The position numbers were made by a program, and so were the translations under genes. 15,810 nt of DNA from Calditrichia bacterium. Its GTDB lineage: Bacteria; Calditrichota; Calditrichia; JAJRVZ01. The stretch spans positions 1 through 15,810 of the forward strand of contig DAOWAQ010000018.1 in NCBI GenBank assembly GCA_030634505.1, written 5' to 3'. The notes below the pieces were generated by a model. It saw only the letters and a program-made list of their open reading frames with translations, was not told the origin of the DNA and searched no databases. Below, piece after piece: positions 6,777 to 14,808 of this stretch (position 1 is the stretch's first letter; each line of letters opens with the position of its first letter).

Positions 6777-9421
6777 AAGTCATATCCCCATGATAAATAC
6801 AGAAGGCCATTATCTCCTGCTTTTTTACCATAGCCAAATAAAAGCGGTCCCAAAAGAGTATCTAATCCTAACCAGACGCCGGAACCATAAAAGAAATCTT
6901 TACTTTCGATTACAAGGTTTGGTATTTCCCAAACAGCCCCGATGTCATATCTTAAGCCAAAATATGTATAAGTATCGATAATCAATTTCACAGGTAATTT
7001 ATATCTATATTCTAAATTCGTAACCAAAGCTTGCCTTCCAACTAATTCATTATTATGCAAACCCATAAAATTTTTCAAACCACCAAATCTAAAATATTCA
7101 GAGAATGGCAATGTTTTATCTGAAAATCCACCCATAAATCTAATATGTAAGGTATGATTTGGCCAGGTTGTATAATACCCTTCCAAATTTAAGTATGCCT
7201 TGGTATAAGATTCCTGTCCCTCGAAAATCTGTTCATTTCCACTTTCCCAATACCACATATTATAAATTCCATCATTAGTAAATCCTACCTTATCCCTCTT
7301 ATCAGCTACTGATCTAACTGTAATTGTCCTTAATTCGCTATTTTGAAGACGATCAAAGCTATCTTCATAAACCTTATCTTTCGCATTTTCTACTCTAAAT
7401 TCAACTGTAAGCTGGCCGAGTTTTTGTAATTGTTGACCAATTATTAGTCGCCCACCGCGTCTTTCCTCTAAATATTCACCCATTTTACTGCGACCTAAAT
7501 AATAGGGATTGACTTGCCATTTATAATAACTATGTAAGCTTAAAGTTAAATAACTTTTAAATATTCTATCTGTGCGAAAATTTAATCCAACAGATCGATC
7601 CATATCACCAATTCTACCTGATAAAGAGAGATAATAACCCTGACCTAAAAAATTTTCATTTGCCATATCATAATAAGCCTGAGCGCCTCTTTCATTACCT
7701 ATTTTTCCACCTAGTTTCAATACGACGAATTTTTTTTCTTTAACCTTTATTGTTAAGAAATTACTGTTATTCCTGTTACTCACATTAACACCTACCCGGT
7801 CAAAAAACTGAGTGTTGTAAATATTTTCAATACCAAGATATATTTTGTTCGCATTAAATATTTCATTTTCATTTAGAGAAAATTCGCGAAGGATAATTAT
7901 ATCTTCGGTATTTTCATTACCAGAAATTTTTATTGAATCAATTATTCCTTCATTTATTGTAATAAGTAGGTTTTGAGAGATGCTATCAAATACAATTGAA
8001 TCCATTGTCATTAATGAATAACCATTTGCCCAATAGTAATTTTTTAGTTTGTTTAAATTAGAAATTAACTGCGGATAATTAGCAAAATCTTGTGAATCAT
8101 TTTTAATAAAATTATAAACAACACTATCTGGTATAACTTTATTACCTTTTACAATAATCTGATTTATTTTGGGATTAGATTTTATTCGATATATTAGTGA
8201 AGTGTCCTGTTCTGTTATTTCATATTCTGCACAAACCAGATTAAATTGGCCTTGGGAATATAAATTATCAATATCATTCTTAACCATATCTAGACTGATT
8301 AGATTTTTTGATTCAGCATGTAGTCTTATGTTTTTCAGAAGAGAATTATAATTCTTGTCTGCTATTAGTTCAAATTTTGAATAGGATATAGATTTATTTA
8401 TTAATGCCGGATGTTTTTGTTTAATAATTGAATAGAGATCATAAAGAATTTCATTGAAAGATTCTTCACCTTTATCAATCAGTTGTTGGATTTCTTCAAA
8501 TTCTGCACTTTTAATGCCTTCCATATCAGGTTTGACAATAATATCTGCAAGTTCCAATTGTTTTTTTCTCGCAGTACCCATCATAATTGTGGTTACCTGG
8601 TCAGCAATTTCCCAAGGTGCTTTTAAATCCTCCTTTGTTCTTAAAGGGGATGTAATATCGACTGCAACAACAATGTCCATATTTAGTTCTTTTGCAACAT
8701 CCACCGGCAAATTAGAGCGAACCCCACCGTCGACCAGTAGTCTGCCATTTGATTCAACAGGAGAAAAAAGCAACGGGACTGCAGAACTGGCACTAATTGC
8801 TTCTGCCAAATCACCATCTTGAATGACAACACGTTGTCCACTTATCAAATCAGTTGAAACTGCTCTAAATGGAATTTTTAACTGATCAAAGTTTTTTACA
8901 GCTTGATATTTAGCCAGAAGCAATTTTTTTGAAAGTATTGAAAGTAATTTTTGCCCAGGAGTAAAACTTGAAGGAATATTTGGCTTAAAACCATCAAACC
9001 TTATATTTAATAAATACCTGTCATTTTCCTTTTTCTGACCTAAAAATAAATCCTCGCGTTCTGTTTCATCCTGATAAAGATCATCCCAACCGATTTCTTT
9101 TACAATTTGCTCTAATTCCTTAGCTGTATATCCGGCACAATACAAGCCACCAACCATACTTCCTATACTCGTACCCACTATTAAATCAATCGGGATGTTA
9201 TGTTTCTCAAATGCTTTTAATACGCCAACATGTGCTATTCCTCTGGCACCTCCTCCGGAAAGCACTAAACCAATGCGGGGTCTGTTATTTTTAGCAAAAT
9301 CATTTTTTCCATTTATCAATGAATCTAACGGTACTTGCTGCCTGGAATATATAATTTCAGTTGCATTAACAGAAGCAATTAAAATCAGTATACTAATAAT
9401 TTTTTTAAGTAATAAATTCAT
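6773..9421 (-). CDS. Outer-membrane patatin-like phospholipase with POTRA domains and BamA-type barrel
   Basis: 882-residue fusion of the PlpD/FplA kind (type Vd autotransporter-like). A hydrophobic signal peptide covers about residues 1-20. The patatin domain (about 48-335) has the oxyanion loop SGGGARG (55-61), the nucleophile elbow GTSIG with Ser85, and the dyad aspartate in VDGGVRSNLP (Asp231), so it should be an active lipid acyl hydrolase. Three POTRA-like repeats follow at roughly 345-412, 417-492 (INQIIVKGN) and 494-563 (IDSIKISGN). The rest (about 565-882) is rich in alternating beta strands and ends LSWGYDF, with the aromatic C-terminus typical of BAM substrates. The family exports or anchors the lipase at the outer membrane, probably for phospholipid turnover. 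At 882 residues it is longer than PlpD (about 730), mainly because of extra POTRA-like units. It starts 18 bp after the DUF4175-like gene without a visible Shine-Dalgarno and is probably the last gene of that operon. Confidence 0.93.
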   Translation of the reverse strand: MNLLLKKIISILILIASVNATEIIYSRQQVPLDSLINGKNDFAKNNRPRIGLVLSGGGARGIAHVGVLKAFEKHNIPIDLIVGTSIGSMVGGLYCAGYTAKELEQIVKEIGWDDLYQDETEREDLFLGQKKENDRYLLNIRFDGFKPNIPSSFTPGQKLLSILSKKLLLAKYQAVKNFDQLKIPFRAVSTDLISGQRVVIQDGDLAEAISASSAVPLLFSPVESNGRLLVDGGVRSNLPVDVAKELNMDIVVAVDITSPLRTKEDLKAPWEIADQVTTIMMGTARKKQLELADIIVKPDMEGIKSAEFEEIQQLIDKGEESFNEILYDLYSIIKQKHPALINKSISYSKFELIADKNYNSLLKNIRLHAESKNLISLDMVKNDIDNLYSQGQFNLVCAEYEITEQDTSLIYRIKSNPKINQIIVKGNKVIPDSVVYNFIKNDSQDFANYPQLISNLNKLKNYYWANGYSLMTMDSIVFDSISQNLLITINEGIIDSIKISGNENTEDIIILREFSLNENEIFNANKIYLGIENIYNTQFFDRVGVNVSNRNNSNFLTIKVKEKKFVVLKLGGKIGNERGAQAYYDMANENFLGQGYYLSLSGRIGDMDRSVGLNFRTDRIFKSYLTLSLHSYYKWQVNPYYLGRSKMGEYLEERRGGRLIIGQQLQKLGQLTVEFRVENAKDKVYEDSFDRLQNSELRTITVRSVADKRDKVGFTNDGIYNMWYWESGNEQIFEGQESYTKAYLNLEGYYTTWPNHTLHIRFMGGFSDKTLPFSEYFRFGGLKNFMGLHNNELVGRQALVTNLEYRYKLPVKLIIDTYTYFGLRYDIGAVWEIPNLVIESKDFFYGSGVWLGLDTLLGPLLFGYGKKAGDNGLLYLSWGYDF

Positions 9422-9439
9422 AAATTAAAAACTTAAATA

Positions 9440-12400
9440 TTAATTATTTTCAATATTATTGTTCAGGTTTCTGAAATATTCTTCTATTAATTTTTCATAA
9501 TCAATAGAATATCCTTCTTCCAAAGCACTCTTCAATTCTCTTCTCAGCCTGTCTTTTTTTGCGTTTACACTTTCAAGTAACTCAGAAGGACTTTTTCTTG
9601 CATATTGTTTACCAACTTCTGCTTTACGTTTTCGGCTATATTCACGTTCACGTACAGATTTTTGGGCGTCCAGCATTCGGGATAATATATTTTGTTGCCT
9701 CTCAATAGTTTTTTTGTCATAATTCATTGCTTGCATTTCTTTGACAACTTTTTTCATTTCCTCACCGATATTATCCATTCTACCTAAAATGTCCGAACGA
9801 TTCCCCATTTCTTTATTTAACTGTTGCAACGATTTTCTCAGAGCCTCCTGTTGTGCAGCCATTCTGGCAAGTTCACCTTGCTGGTCCAAAGAGAATTTAC
9901 CTGAATTGCCCTTGCCTTGCATTAAATCCATACCTTGTTCATTTAGCTGCCCTTGCTGGCCCGCCATTTTTTGCATTTGTTGCATGAACTGTTCAAACCC
10001 CAGCCCTGATTTGGACTGTGACATTGATTGCATAGAATTTTGCATTTCCATCACTGCTTCATTTAAATTTGCCATCGCTTTTTTTTGAAATTTGCCTGCA
10101 TTGTTTTTATTTCTCTCTTCCAAGGCATTTAAACCTTTGTTCATATTGCCATAAGACTGTCCGATAAATTGACTTGTTTTTGGTGAAATGAAGAATGTTT
10201 CTTTTGAAAGATCTATAAAATCTTTAATAACCTTGCGCAGATTTTCCGAAATTTCTTGTTGTGATTGTGCCATGGTTCTAAAATCATCACTGAAATTGGA
10301 AAGTTCTCCTGTATTTCGCATTAATTTTTCTTCATCTTTGGAAAGTCGCAACAAATTATTAGTTGTTTTTTGCATCTTAGCCATAACATCAGCTTTGTTC
10401 TGTTCATTTAATGCTGCCTGCGATTGTTGCAGCTTATTTAGTAACATCTGCATTTGTTTTTCCAAAGACTGTGAAGTGGATTTTGCTTGATTTTTATTTT
10501 TTTGAGATAACTGATTTTGCATTTGCTTCATTTGATTTTGAAAATTTTGTTGTTTTGAATCACTATATGCTTCATTTAGTTTTTCCCATGCTTCCTGGTA
10601 GGATTTTAACATTTCATTGGTCAGTAAATTCTCCATGTTTTCCAATAAATTATTTAAATTTTCAGATTGTTGATTTTGAGATTCTTTTAAATTTGATTCT
10701 GTTTTATTATCTAATTTATCGTCTTTTTTTAATTCATTTGTTATGTCTTCCTGCTTATGTGAAAGCATTTTGGCCATTTGAACAAGACGATCTAACTCCT
10801 GCTCAAGTTGTATTTTTTTAAATAATTCCAGTGTCCTCTCGAGTTTCTCCTGAAACTGTTCCTGATTGATTGACATTTTATTTAAAGCCTGTTCAACTTT
10901 TTTCTTATCCACTGATTCTATTGATTTTTGTAATTCCTGCATTGCATCTAATAATTCCGGTGAAGCTATTTCCTGAAATAGTTCTTGTAGTTGATTATAC
11001 TTTTCTAAAATTTCCGGACTTAACAAATTCTTCTCAGCGAGTTTTTTTACAGCCTCCTCTATTTCTTGCTCAATATTACTTAATTTTTCCTGCAGATCAT
11101 TTTGTTTTTTTATGGTGGATTCAATTTCTTTTTTTCTCTCCCAATCGATATTTTTATCTTGCTTAAATTCCCGTTTGATTTTTTCCAGTTCCTTTTTTAA
11201 TTCTTCATTATCATTTGATATATCTTCCAGCTCTTTAATGTTTTTTTCTTCTGTATTTGCAAATTCTTCAAACAATTGCTGAAGTGAAGGAAATCTTATA
11301 AAATGATATTTGGATTTGCTCAATTTCGGCCCAGTGATATTGTCATTATCCGTAATAGTGATAAAATATTTCAAGGTTTCATCAAATCCAATTGGTAAAT
11401 TTGATAGATCCCATAAATAACTTTTCGAAAAATATTTTATGCCCCTCAAATTAAAAGGTAAAATTAATTGTGTATAACTACTATCAATATTTTCATCAGT
11501 GCCAAAAATTTGATATTGCAATTTAATATCAGAAAATCCAAAATCATCATTGCCTTCAATTAGTAAATTAATTGAAGCATCAGGAATAGATTCAATATCT
11601 TCATCAGGTTCCAAAATGCTGACCGCTGGGTAATAATCGTCCAATACCGTAATAGAATATTCAATTGGATTTTGATTGGGAATGCTATCCGTATCAAATA
11701 TCTTAAATGAATAGGTGCCGGATTTATTTACTGTAATCTTTCCGGATATCTTCATCTCTCTGGCTAACAAAGGAACCAGAGTACTGTCAGAGAATACCAA
11801 ATTTGCCTGACCCAATTTCTTGTTTACGAGAGCAGAAATATTATAGATACTACCCTTATATGCAACAATATCTCCGATATTTTTCTCAAGGTATTTAACT
11901 GATAGTTTTGTATACTTGGGTGGTGTAATCACAATTTGCAAGTCACTTATTTCCGGAGGTGTGATTGTCATTATTCTGTAGGTTTCACTTAATATTTTAT
12001 TATACCATGGTCGATTATCTTCAACTAATCCTTTAATTCTATAACTTATATCATCTCTAATATTATCTATCATAAATATATAATTATTTTCTTTTGATTC
12101 CATCATAGATAATTGCCAATGGGGATCAGAATTATTTTTATATTGAATAGTACATCCACTAATTTTAGGGCCGGAATATGAAACTTCTATTTTTTCTGAT
12201 TCACCTTTAATCAATCTTTTATTACCGGGTTGAACGTTAAACGAAAATGCAGGAATATTTGAAAAATCTTTAAATGGAATTAATATTCGTTTTAATGATA
12301 AACTCATTGGTTCATATAAAGCGAATGAAGTCAAGATACTTGAAACTAATACAATAATAATCACATGCTTTGGAAGAATAAAATCACCAAATTTCAAATG

Positions 12401-12826
12401 CTTCGCAAAATCAAAAGATTTTATTTCTTCTGAAAATTTTTTGGAAGCATAGTCTCGTAGATTTTTTGAGTATTCCGGTATAGTGAGATTTTCAAGTTGA
12501 TATATATTTGTAAGTCTATCGTCCAATGTTGGATGATTTAAACCAATTTCACTTGTAAGTTCGAAATAATTTTCATTTTTTTCTGTTAAATAATAATTAA
12601 TAATGGGTAATAATAATAATCTAAATAATAAAAATATAGACAACCCACCATTCATAAATAAGACAAACCACCTCGTCGGTATTGAAAAATAAAATGTCAT
12701 ATCAAGAAAAAGTGTACTTGACCATATGATTGAAAGTAATACGACTAAATTTAATAATCCTGAAGAAATTTTTAATACTGTCTTTTTTCTATGATAGTAC
12801 TTTAATTTTTCATTTATATTTATCAT
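9440..12826 (-). CDS. DUF4175-like membrane protein with giant Gln-rich coiled-coil tail
   Basis: 1128-residue protein of unknown function resembling the DUF4175 family. Transmembrane helices are at about residues 20-42, 53-77 and 154-171. A beta-rich, probably extracytoplasmic section follows (about 195-510) with Ig-like repeats, including ITPPKYTKL near 300 and DDFGFSDIKLQY near 427-438, typical of the family. From about 515 to the end it is almost entirely helical and charged. Residues 515-800 are Glu/Lys-rich coiled coil, and residues about 830-1040 are Gln/Met-rich (QQMQKMAGQQGQ), with the family-like stretch QGELARMAAQQEALRKSLQQL. The tail ends in Lys/Arg-rich helices. Its ATG overlaps the stop of the DUF4159 gene (TAATG), so translation is probably coupled. 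It lies 18 bp upstream of the patatin-barrel gene. The topology suggests an inner-membrane anchored protein reaching across the periplasm; an envelope role is inference. Confidence 0.75.
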   Translation of the reverse strand: MININEKLKYYHRKKTVLKISSGLLNLVVLLSIIWSSTLFLDMTFYFSIPTRWFVLFMNGGLSIFLLFRLLLLPIINYYLTEKNENYFELTSEIGLNHPTLDDRLTNIYQLENLTIPEYSKNLRDYASKKFSEEIKSFDFAKHLKFGDFILPKHVIIIVLVSSILTSFALYEPMSLSLKRILIPFKDFSNIPAFSFNVQPGNKRLIKGESEKIEVSYSGPKISGCTIQYKNNSDPHWQLSMMESKENNYIFMIDNIRDDISYRIKGLVEDNRPWYNKILSETYRIMTITPPEISDLQIVITPPKYTKLSVKYLEKNIGDIVAYKGSIYNISALVNKKLGQANLVFSDSTLVPLLAREMKISGKITVNKSGTYSFKIFDTDSIPNQNPIEYSITVLDDYYPAVSILEPDEDIESIPDASINLLIEGNDDFGFSDIKLQYQIFGTDENIDSSYTQLILPFNLRGIKYFSKSYLWDLSNLPIGFDETLKYFITITDNDNITGPKLSKSKYHFIRFPSLQQLFEEFANTEEKNIKELEDISNDNEELKKELEKIKREFKQDKNIDWERKKEIESTIKKQNDLQEKLSNIEQEIEEAVKKLAEKNLLSPEILEKYNQLQELFQEIASPELLDAMQELQKSIESVDKKKVEQALNKMSINQEQFQEKLERTLELFKKIQLEQELDRLVQMAKMLSHKQEDITNELKKDDKLDNKTESNLKESQNQQSENLNNLLENMENLLTNEMLKSYQEAWEKLNEAYSDSKQQNFQNQMKQMQNQLSQKNKNQAKSTSQSLEKQMQMLLNKLQQSQAALNEQNKADVMAKMQKTTNNLLRLSKDEEKLMRNTGELSNFSDDFRTMAQSQQEISENLRKVIKDFIDLSKETFFISPKTSQFIGQSYGNMNKGLNALEERNKNNAGKFQKKAMANLNEAVMEMQNSMQSMSQSKSGLGFEQFMQQMQKMAGQQGQLNEQGMDLMQGKGNSGKFSLDQQGELARMAAQQEALRKSLQQLNKEMGNRSDILGRMDNIGEEMKKVVKEMQAMNYDKKTIERQQNILSRMLDAQKSVREREYSRKRKAEVGKQYARKSPSELLESVNAKKDRLRRELKSALEEGYSIDYEKLIEEYFRNLNNNIENN

Positions 12827-13485
12827 TAGTTTCCCAGAGCATATAGAATAATGTTCATAGCCATTTTTAAAGCTAATTGCCTTTTTCTCGGTGGATCATT
12901 GTGAATTTCAGTATTTTCACATCCATCACTTATATCAGTATTAAATGAATAATATACAACCAATCTTCCTTCATAAATTAACCCAAACCCTTTTGGAGGT
13001 CCTCCATCATGCTCATGAATTTTTGGTAAACCATTAGGGAAACTATAAAATTGATGATATATTTTATGATTAAATGGTAATTCAACAAGATTTAATTCCG
13101 GAAAAACTTTTTTCATTTCTCGTCGAAAAGATAAATCCATTCCATAATCATCATCAGCAAATAAGAACCCCCCGGAAGTCAAATATGTCCGTAACCTTTT
13201 AACTTCGTTGTCAGTTAATTTAATATTTCCATGTCCAGCGATGTAGGCTATAGGATAATTAAAGAATTCTTTATCTTCCAATGAATAAGTAACTTCTTTA
13301 TATGTTGTTTTTATACCTGTCGCATTTTGGATTTTTTCAAATATATTAATAAAAGTTGTTTTGTTACCATACCAATCACCACCACCGCCATACTTAATTC
13401 GCACAACAGTAACATCATTAATACTAACCTGACCAATAATTGATCCTAAAAATCCAAATAATAATATAAATATTAGTAATCGCAT
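12826..13485 (-). CDS. DUF4159 domain protein, exported
   Basis: 219-residue protein with an N-terminal signal peptide (MRLLIFILLFGFLGSIIGQV) followed by a full DUF4159 domain: VTVVRIKYGGGGDW at about 26-38, IAYIAGHGN at 79-87, GGFLFADDD at 105-113, FNTDI at 181-185, and a final helical NIILYALGN. The domain has an alpha/beta fold resembling glutamine-amidotransferase-like proteins; no catalytic function is established. The frame also has an ATG at 13506, but it lies in the loop of an intrinsic terminator hairpin and would put seven extra polar residues (MNLGFFI) before the signal peptide, so I prefer the ATG at 13485. The stop overlaps the start of the DUF4175-like gene (TAATG), indicating coupled expression. 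Relatives of this pair often sit near MoxR/DUF58/vWA genes, none of which are in the window. Confidence 0.85.
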   Translation of the reverse strand: MRLLIFILLFGFLGSIIGQVSINDVTVVRIKYGGGGDWYGNKTTFINIFEKIQNATGIKTTYKEVTYSLEDKEFFNYPIAYIAGHGNIKLTDNEVKRLRTYLTSGGFLFADDDYGMDLSFRREMKKVFPELNLVELPFNHKIYHQFYSFPNGLPKIHEHDGGPPKGFGLIYEGRLVVYYSFNTDISDGCENTEIHNDPPRKRQLALKMAMNIILYALGN

Positions 13486-13487
13486 AA

Positions 13488-13522
13488 TAAAAAACCCCAA
13501 ATTCATTAATACAATTTGGGGT
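13488..13522 (-). terminator. Intrinsic terminator between DUF456 and DUF4159 genes
   Basis: On the minus strand, a perfect 10-bp stem (ACCCCAAATT paired with AATTTGGGGT) with a 9-nt loop (GTATTAATG) runs directly into five further Ts. It sits 25 bp after the DUF456 stop codon. The T-run exists only on the minus strand, so it is unidirectional. It would end transcripts of the STAS-DUF456 operon. Because the next gene begins within or just after it, it could also act as an attenuator for the DUF4159 operon. Confidence 0.85.
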
Positions 13523-13546
13523 GAATTTAAAAAGTTTTATATTAAT

Positions 13547-14041
13547 TTAAAATATTTTATATCCAATCATTATAATCATAGTTACAGCACCACATGTTTT
13601 AAGGGATAATCCACCTATTTTACCTAAAAATGCGCCAATGCCAGATTTAACTGCCATTCTAAAATCAAAAGATCGAAAATATTCAAAAATAATCGCACCG
13701 AAAAATACTCCCAGTATTGAACCGATAATTGCGCCTAAAACCGGTGTAAAAAAAGTACCGCTAATTGCTCCGCCTATTCCACCAATTATTCCACCTGTTA
13801 TTCCCCATTTAGAAGCGCCATATTTTTTAGCTGTAAGCGCAATTAATAGATATTCCAAAAATTCTACCAATATCATTATAATAAATAATGTTAATACAAA
13901 AGTAAGAGAAAAAGAATCAAAATTTGTTATAATGCCATAAATCAGTGAATTGACAGCAATCAATATATTTCCTGGCACACCAAAGAAGTTTGACATAAGT
14001 GCTGCGGACACAGCTAAAACAAATAAAATATCTAGGACCAC
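13547..14041 (-). CDS. DUF456 family integral membrane protein
   Basis: 164-residue, very hydrophobic protein matching the DUF456 pattern: two or three N-terminal helices, with GVPGNILIAVNSLIYG around residues 21-36, then VEFLEYLLIALTAKKYGASK around 59-78. A long glycine-rich run follows (ITGGIIGGIGGAISG, and GAIIGSILGVFFGAIIFEY) that probably forms tightly packed membrane helices. Function is unknown for the family. The start codon is GTG (14041), 18 bp after the STAS gene stop; the next in-frame ATG is 15 codons later and would cut the first helix. The upstream bases include GGGGAA, a poor and rather distant ribosome binding site, so coupling to the STAS gene is likely. It is followed by a strong intrinsic terminator, making it the last gene of its transcript. 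Confidence 0.8.
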   Translation of the reverse strand: MVLDILFVLAVSAALMSNFFGVPGNILIAVNSLIYGIITNFDSFSLTFVLTLFIIMILVEFLEYLLIALTAKKYGASKWGITGGIIGGIGGAISGTFFTPVLGAIIGSILGVFFGAIIFEYFRSFDFRMAVKSGIGAFLGKIGGLSLKTCGAVTMIIMIGYKIF

Positions 14042-14059
14042 GACTTTATTGGTTCCCCG

Positions 14060-14779
14060 CTATAAGGTTCTGGTTACAAATTGAAATCTTTTAGTTTTGT
14101 TATTTAGTCCAAGTGTACCTAATTCTCCACGGACATTAAACCAGGATATTTTTGTAAAACCGTATTCAATGGTGTTAAGTTCTCTCTTAATTTTAAAAGC
14201 ACCATATTCCGGATGTGCTTTTACGATTGATTTAATTTTTTCCGGTAAAGGTAAATTTGAGTTAGCCACAGGTTCAGGACTTTCTTGAACTGCTACAGCA
14301 GGTGAAACAGCAGTATCAACCGCTTCTGCTTGAACCGGAGTTTCCGATACGGGAGTAACAGGAGTGACAGCAGGTTTAGATTCAAAAGTCATTTCTTTCG
14401 CAACCGGTTTACCGGCAGACTCTAAGACCTCAAATTTGTTTATTGCTTCATCCACTGAATCATATACGTCAAGGATGTGATGAAATTCCAATAATTCAAA
14501 TATCTCATACACATCAGGTACCATACGAACTAGCTTCAAGTCACCATTATTTTCCCTGATCGATTTTATTTCACTAATAAATATACCCCACCCGGCACTA
14601 CTGATATAATCAACATTCCCAAGATCTACTACCAGATAAAACCGACCTTGTTTTAAAAGTGAATCAAGTGCACGTTCCAACTCAGAAGAAGTCGTCGTAT
14701 CAATATAGCCACCTACTTTTATTATTGAGATGTGGTTTCGACTACCCGCAACTTCAGTTGAAACTTGAATTCCTTCCAT
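14060..14779 (-). CDS. STAS-domain protein fused to a C-terminal helix-turn-helix-like domain
   Basis: 239-residue cytosolic protein in three parts. Residues about 4-115 are a STAS domain of the anti-sigma-factor-antagonist type (SpoIIAA/RsbV-like): IIKVGGYIDTTTSSELERAL, then YLVVDLGNVDYISSAGWGIF, with Ser61 as the likely phosphoacceptor. Residues about 122-175 are a Pro/Ala/Val/Glu-rich flexible linker. Residues about 176-239 form a compact domain containing IKSIVKAHPEYGAFKIKREL, which resembles the HTH found in IS3-family transposases and some winged-helix regulators (His-Pro-x-Tyr-Gly-x-x-x-Ile). DNA binding is therefore possible but unproven. The start is secure, with AAGGAGG 5 nt upstream of the ATG. 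It lies 29 bp downstream of a K/E/P-rich partial gene and 18 bp upstream of DUF456. No RsbW-type kinase or PP2C phosphatase is visible in the window. Confidence 0.85.
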   Translation of the reverse strand: MEGIQVSTEVAGSRNHISIIKVGGYIDTTTSSELERALDSLLKQGRFYLVVDLGNVDYISSAGWGIFISEIKSIRENNGDLKLVRMVPDVYEIFELLEFHHILDVYDSVDEAINKFEVLESAGKPVAKEMTFESKPAVTPVTPVSETPVQAEAVDTAVSPAVAVQESPEPVANSNLPLPEKIKSIVKAHPEYGAFKIKRELNTIEYGFTKISWFNVRGELGTLGLNNKTKRFQFVTRTL

Positions 14780-14784
14780 TTGAC

Positions 14785-14791
14785 CCTCCTT
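14785..14791 (-). promoter_or_regulatory. Strong Shine-Dalgarno site of the STAS gene
   Basis: AAGGAGG on the minus strand, 5 nt before the ATG at 14779, in the short gap after the upstream gene. It fixes the STAS start. It stands out because most other genes in the window (phoH, the pseudo-receiver gene, patatin-barrel, trhP) lack a recognisable site. Confidence 0.8.
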
Positions 14792-14808
14792 AATATGAGT
14801 TGGGAATG

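Noticed and set aside
8454..8822. 122-codon plus-strand frame antisense to the patatin domain
   Set aside because: It lies entirely opposite conserved patatin motifs and has a Ser-rich, unfamiliar translation with no ribosome binding site.
9741..11166. Several plus-strand open frames of about 100-136 codons inside the DUF4175-like gene
   Set aside because: They are antisense to a long coding region of biased composition, have Cys/Phe/Leu-rich translations, and lack ribosome binding sites; they reflect the codon bias of the opposite strand.
14060..14779. STAS-HTH gene as a transposase remnant or insertion scar
   Set aside because: The frame is intact with a strong ribosome binding site and operon-like spacing, and no inverted repeats or target duplications are seen around it.
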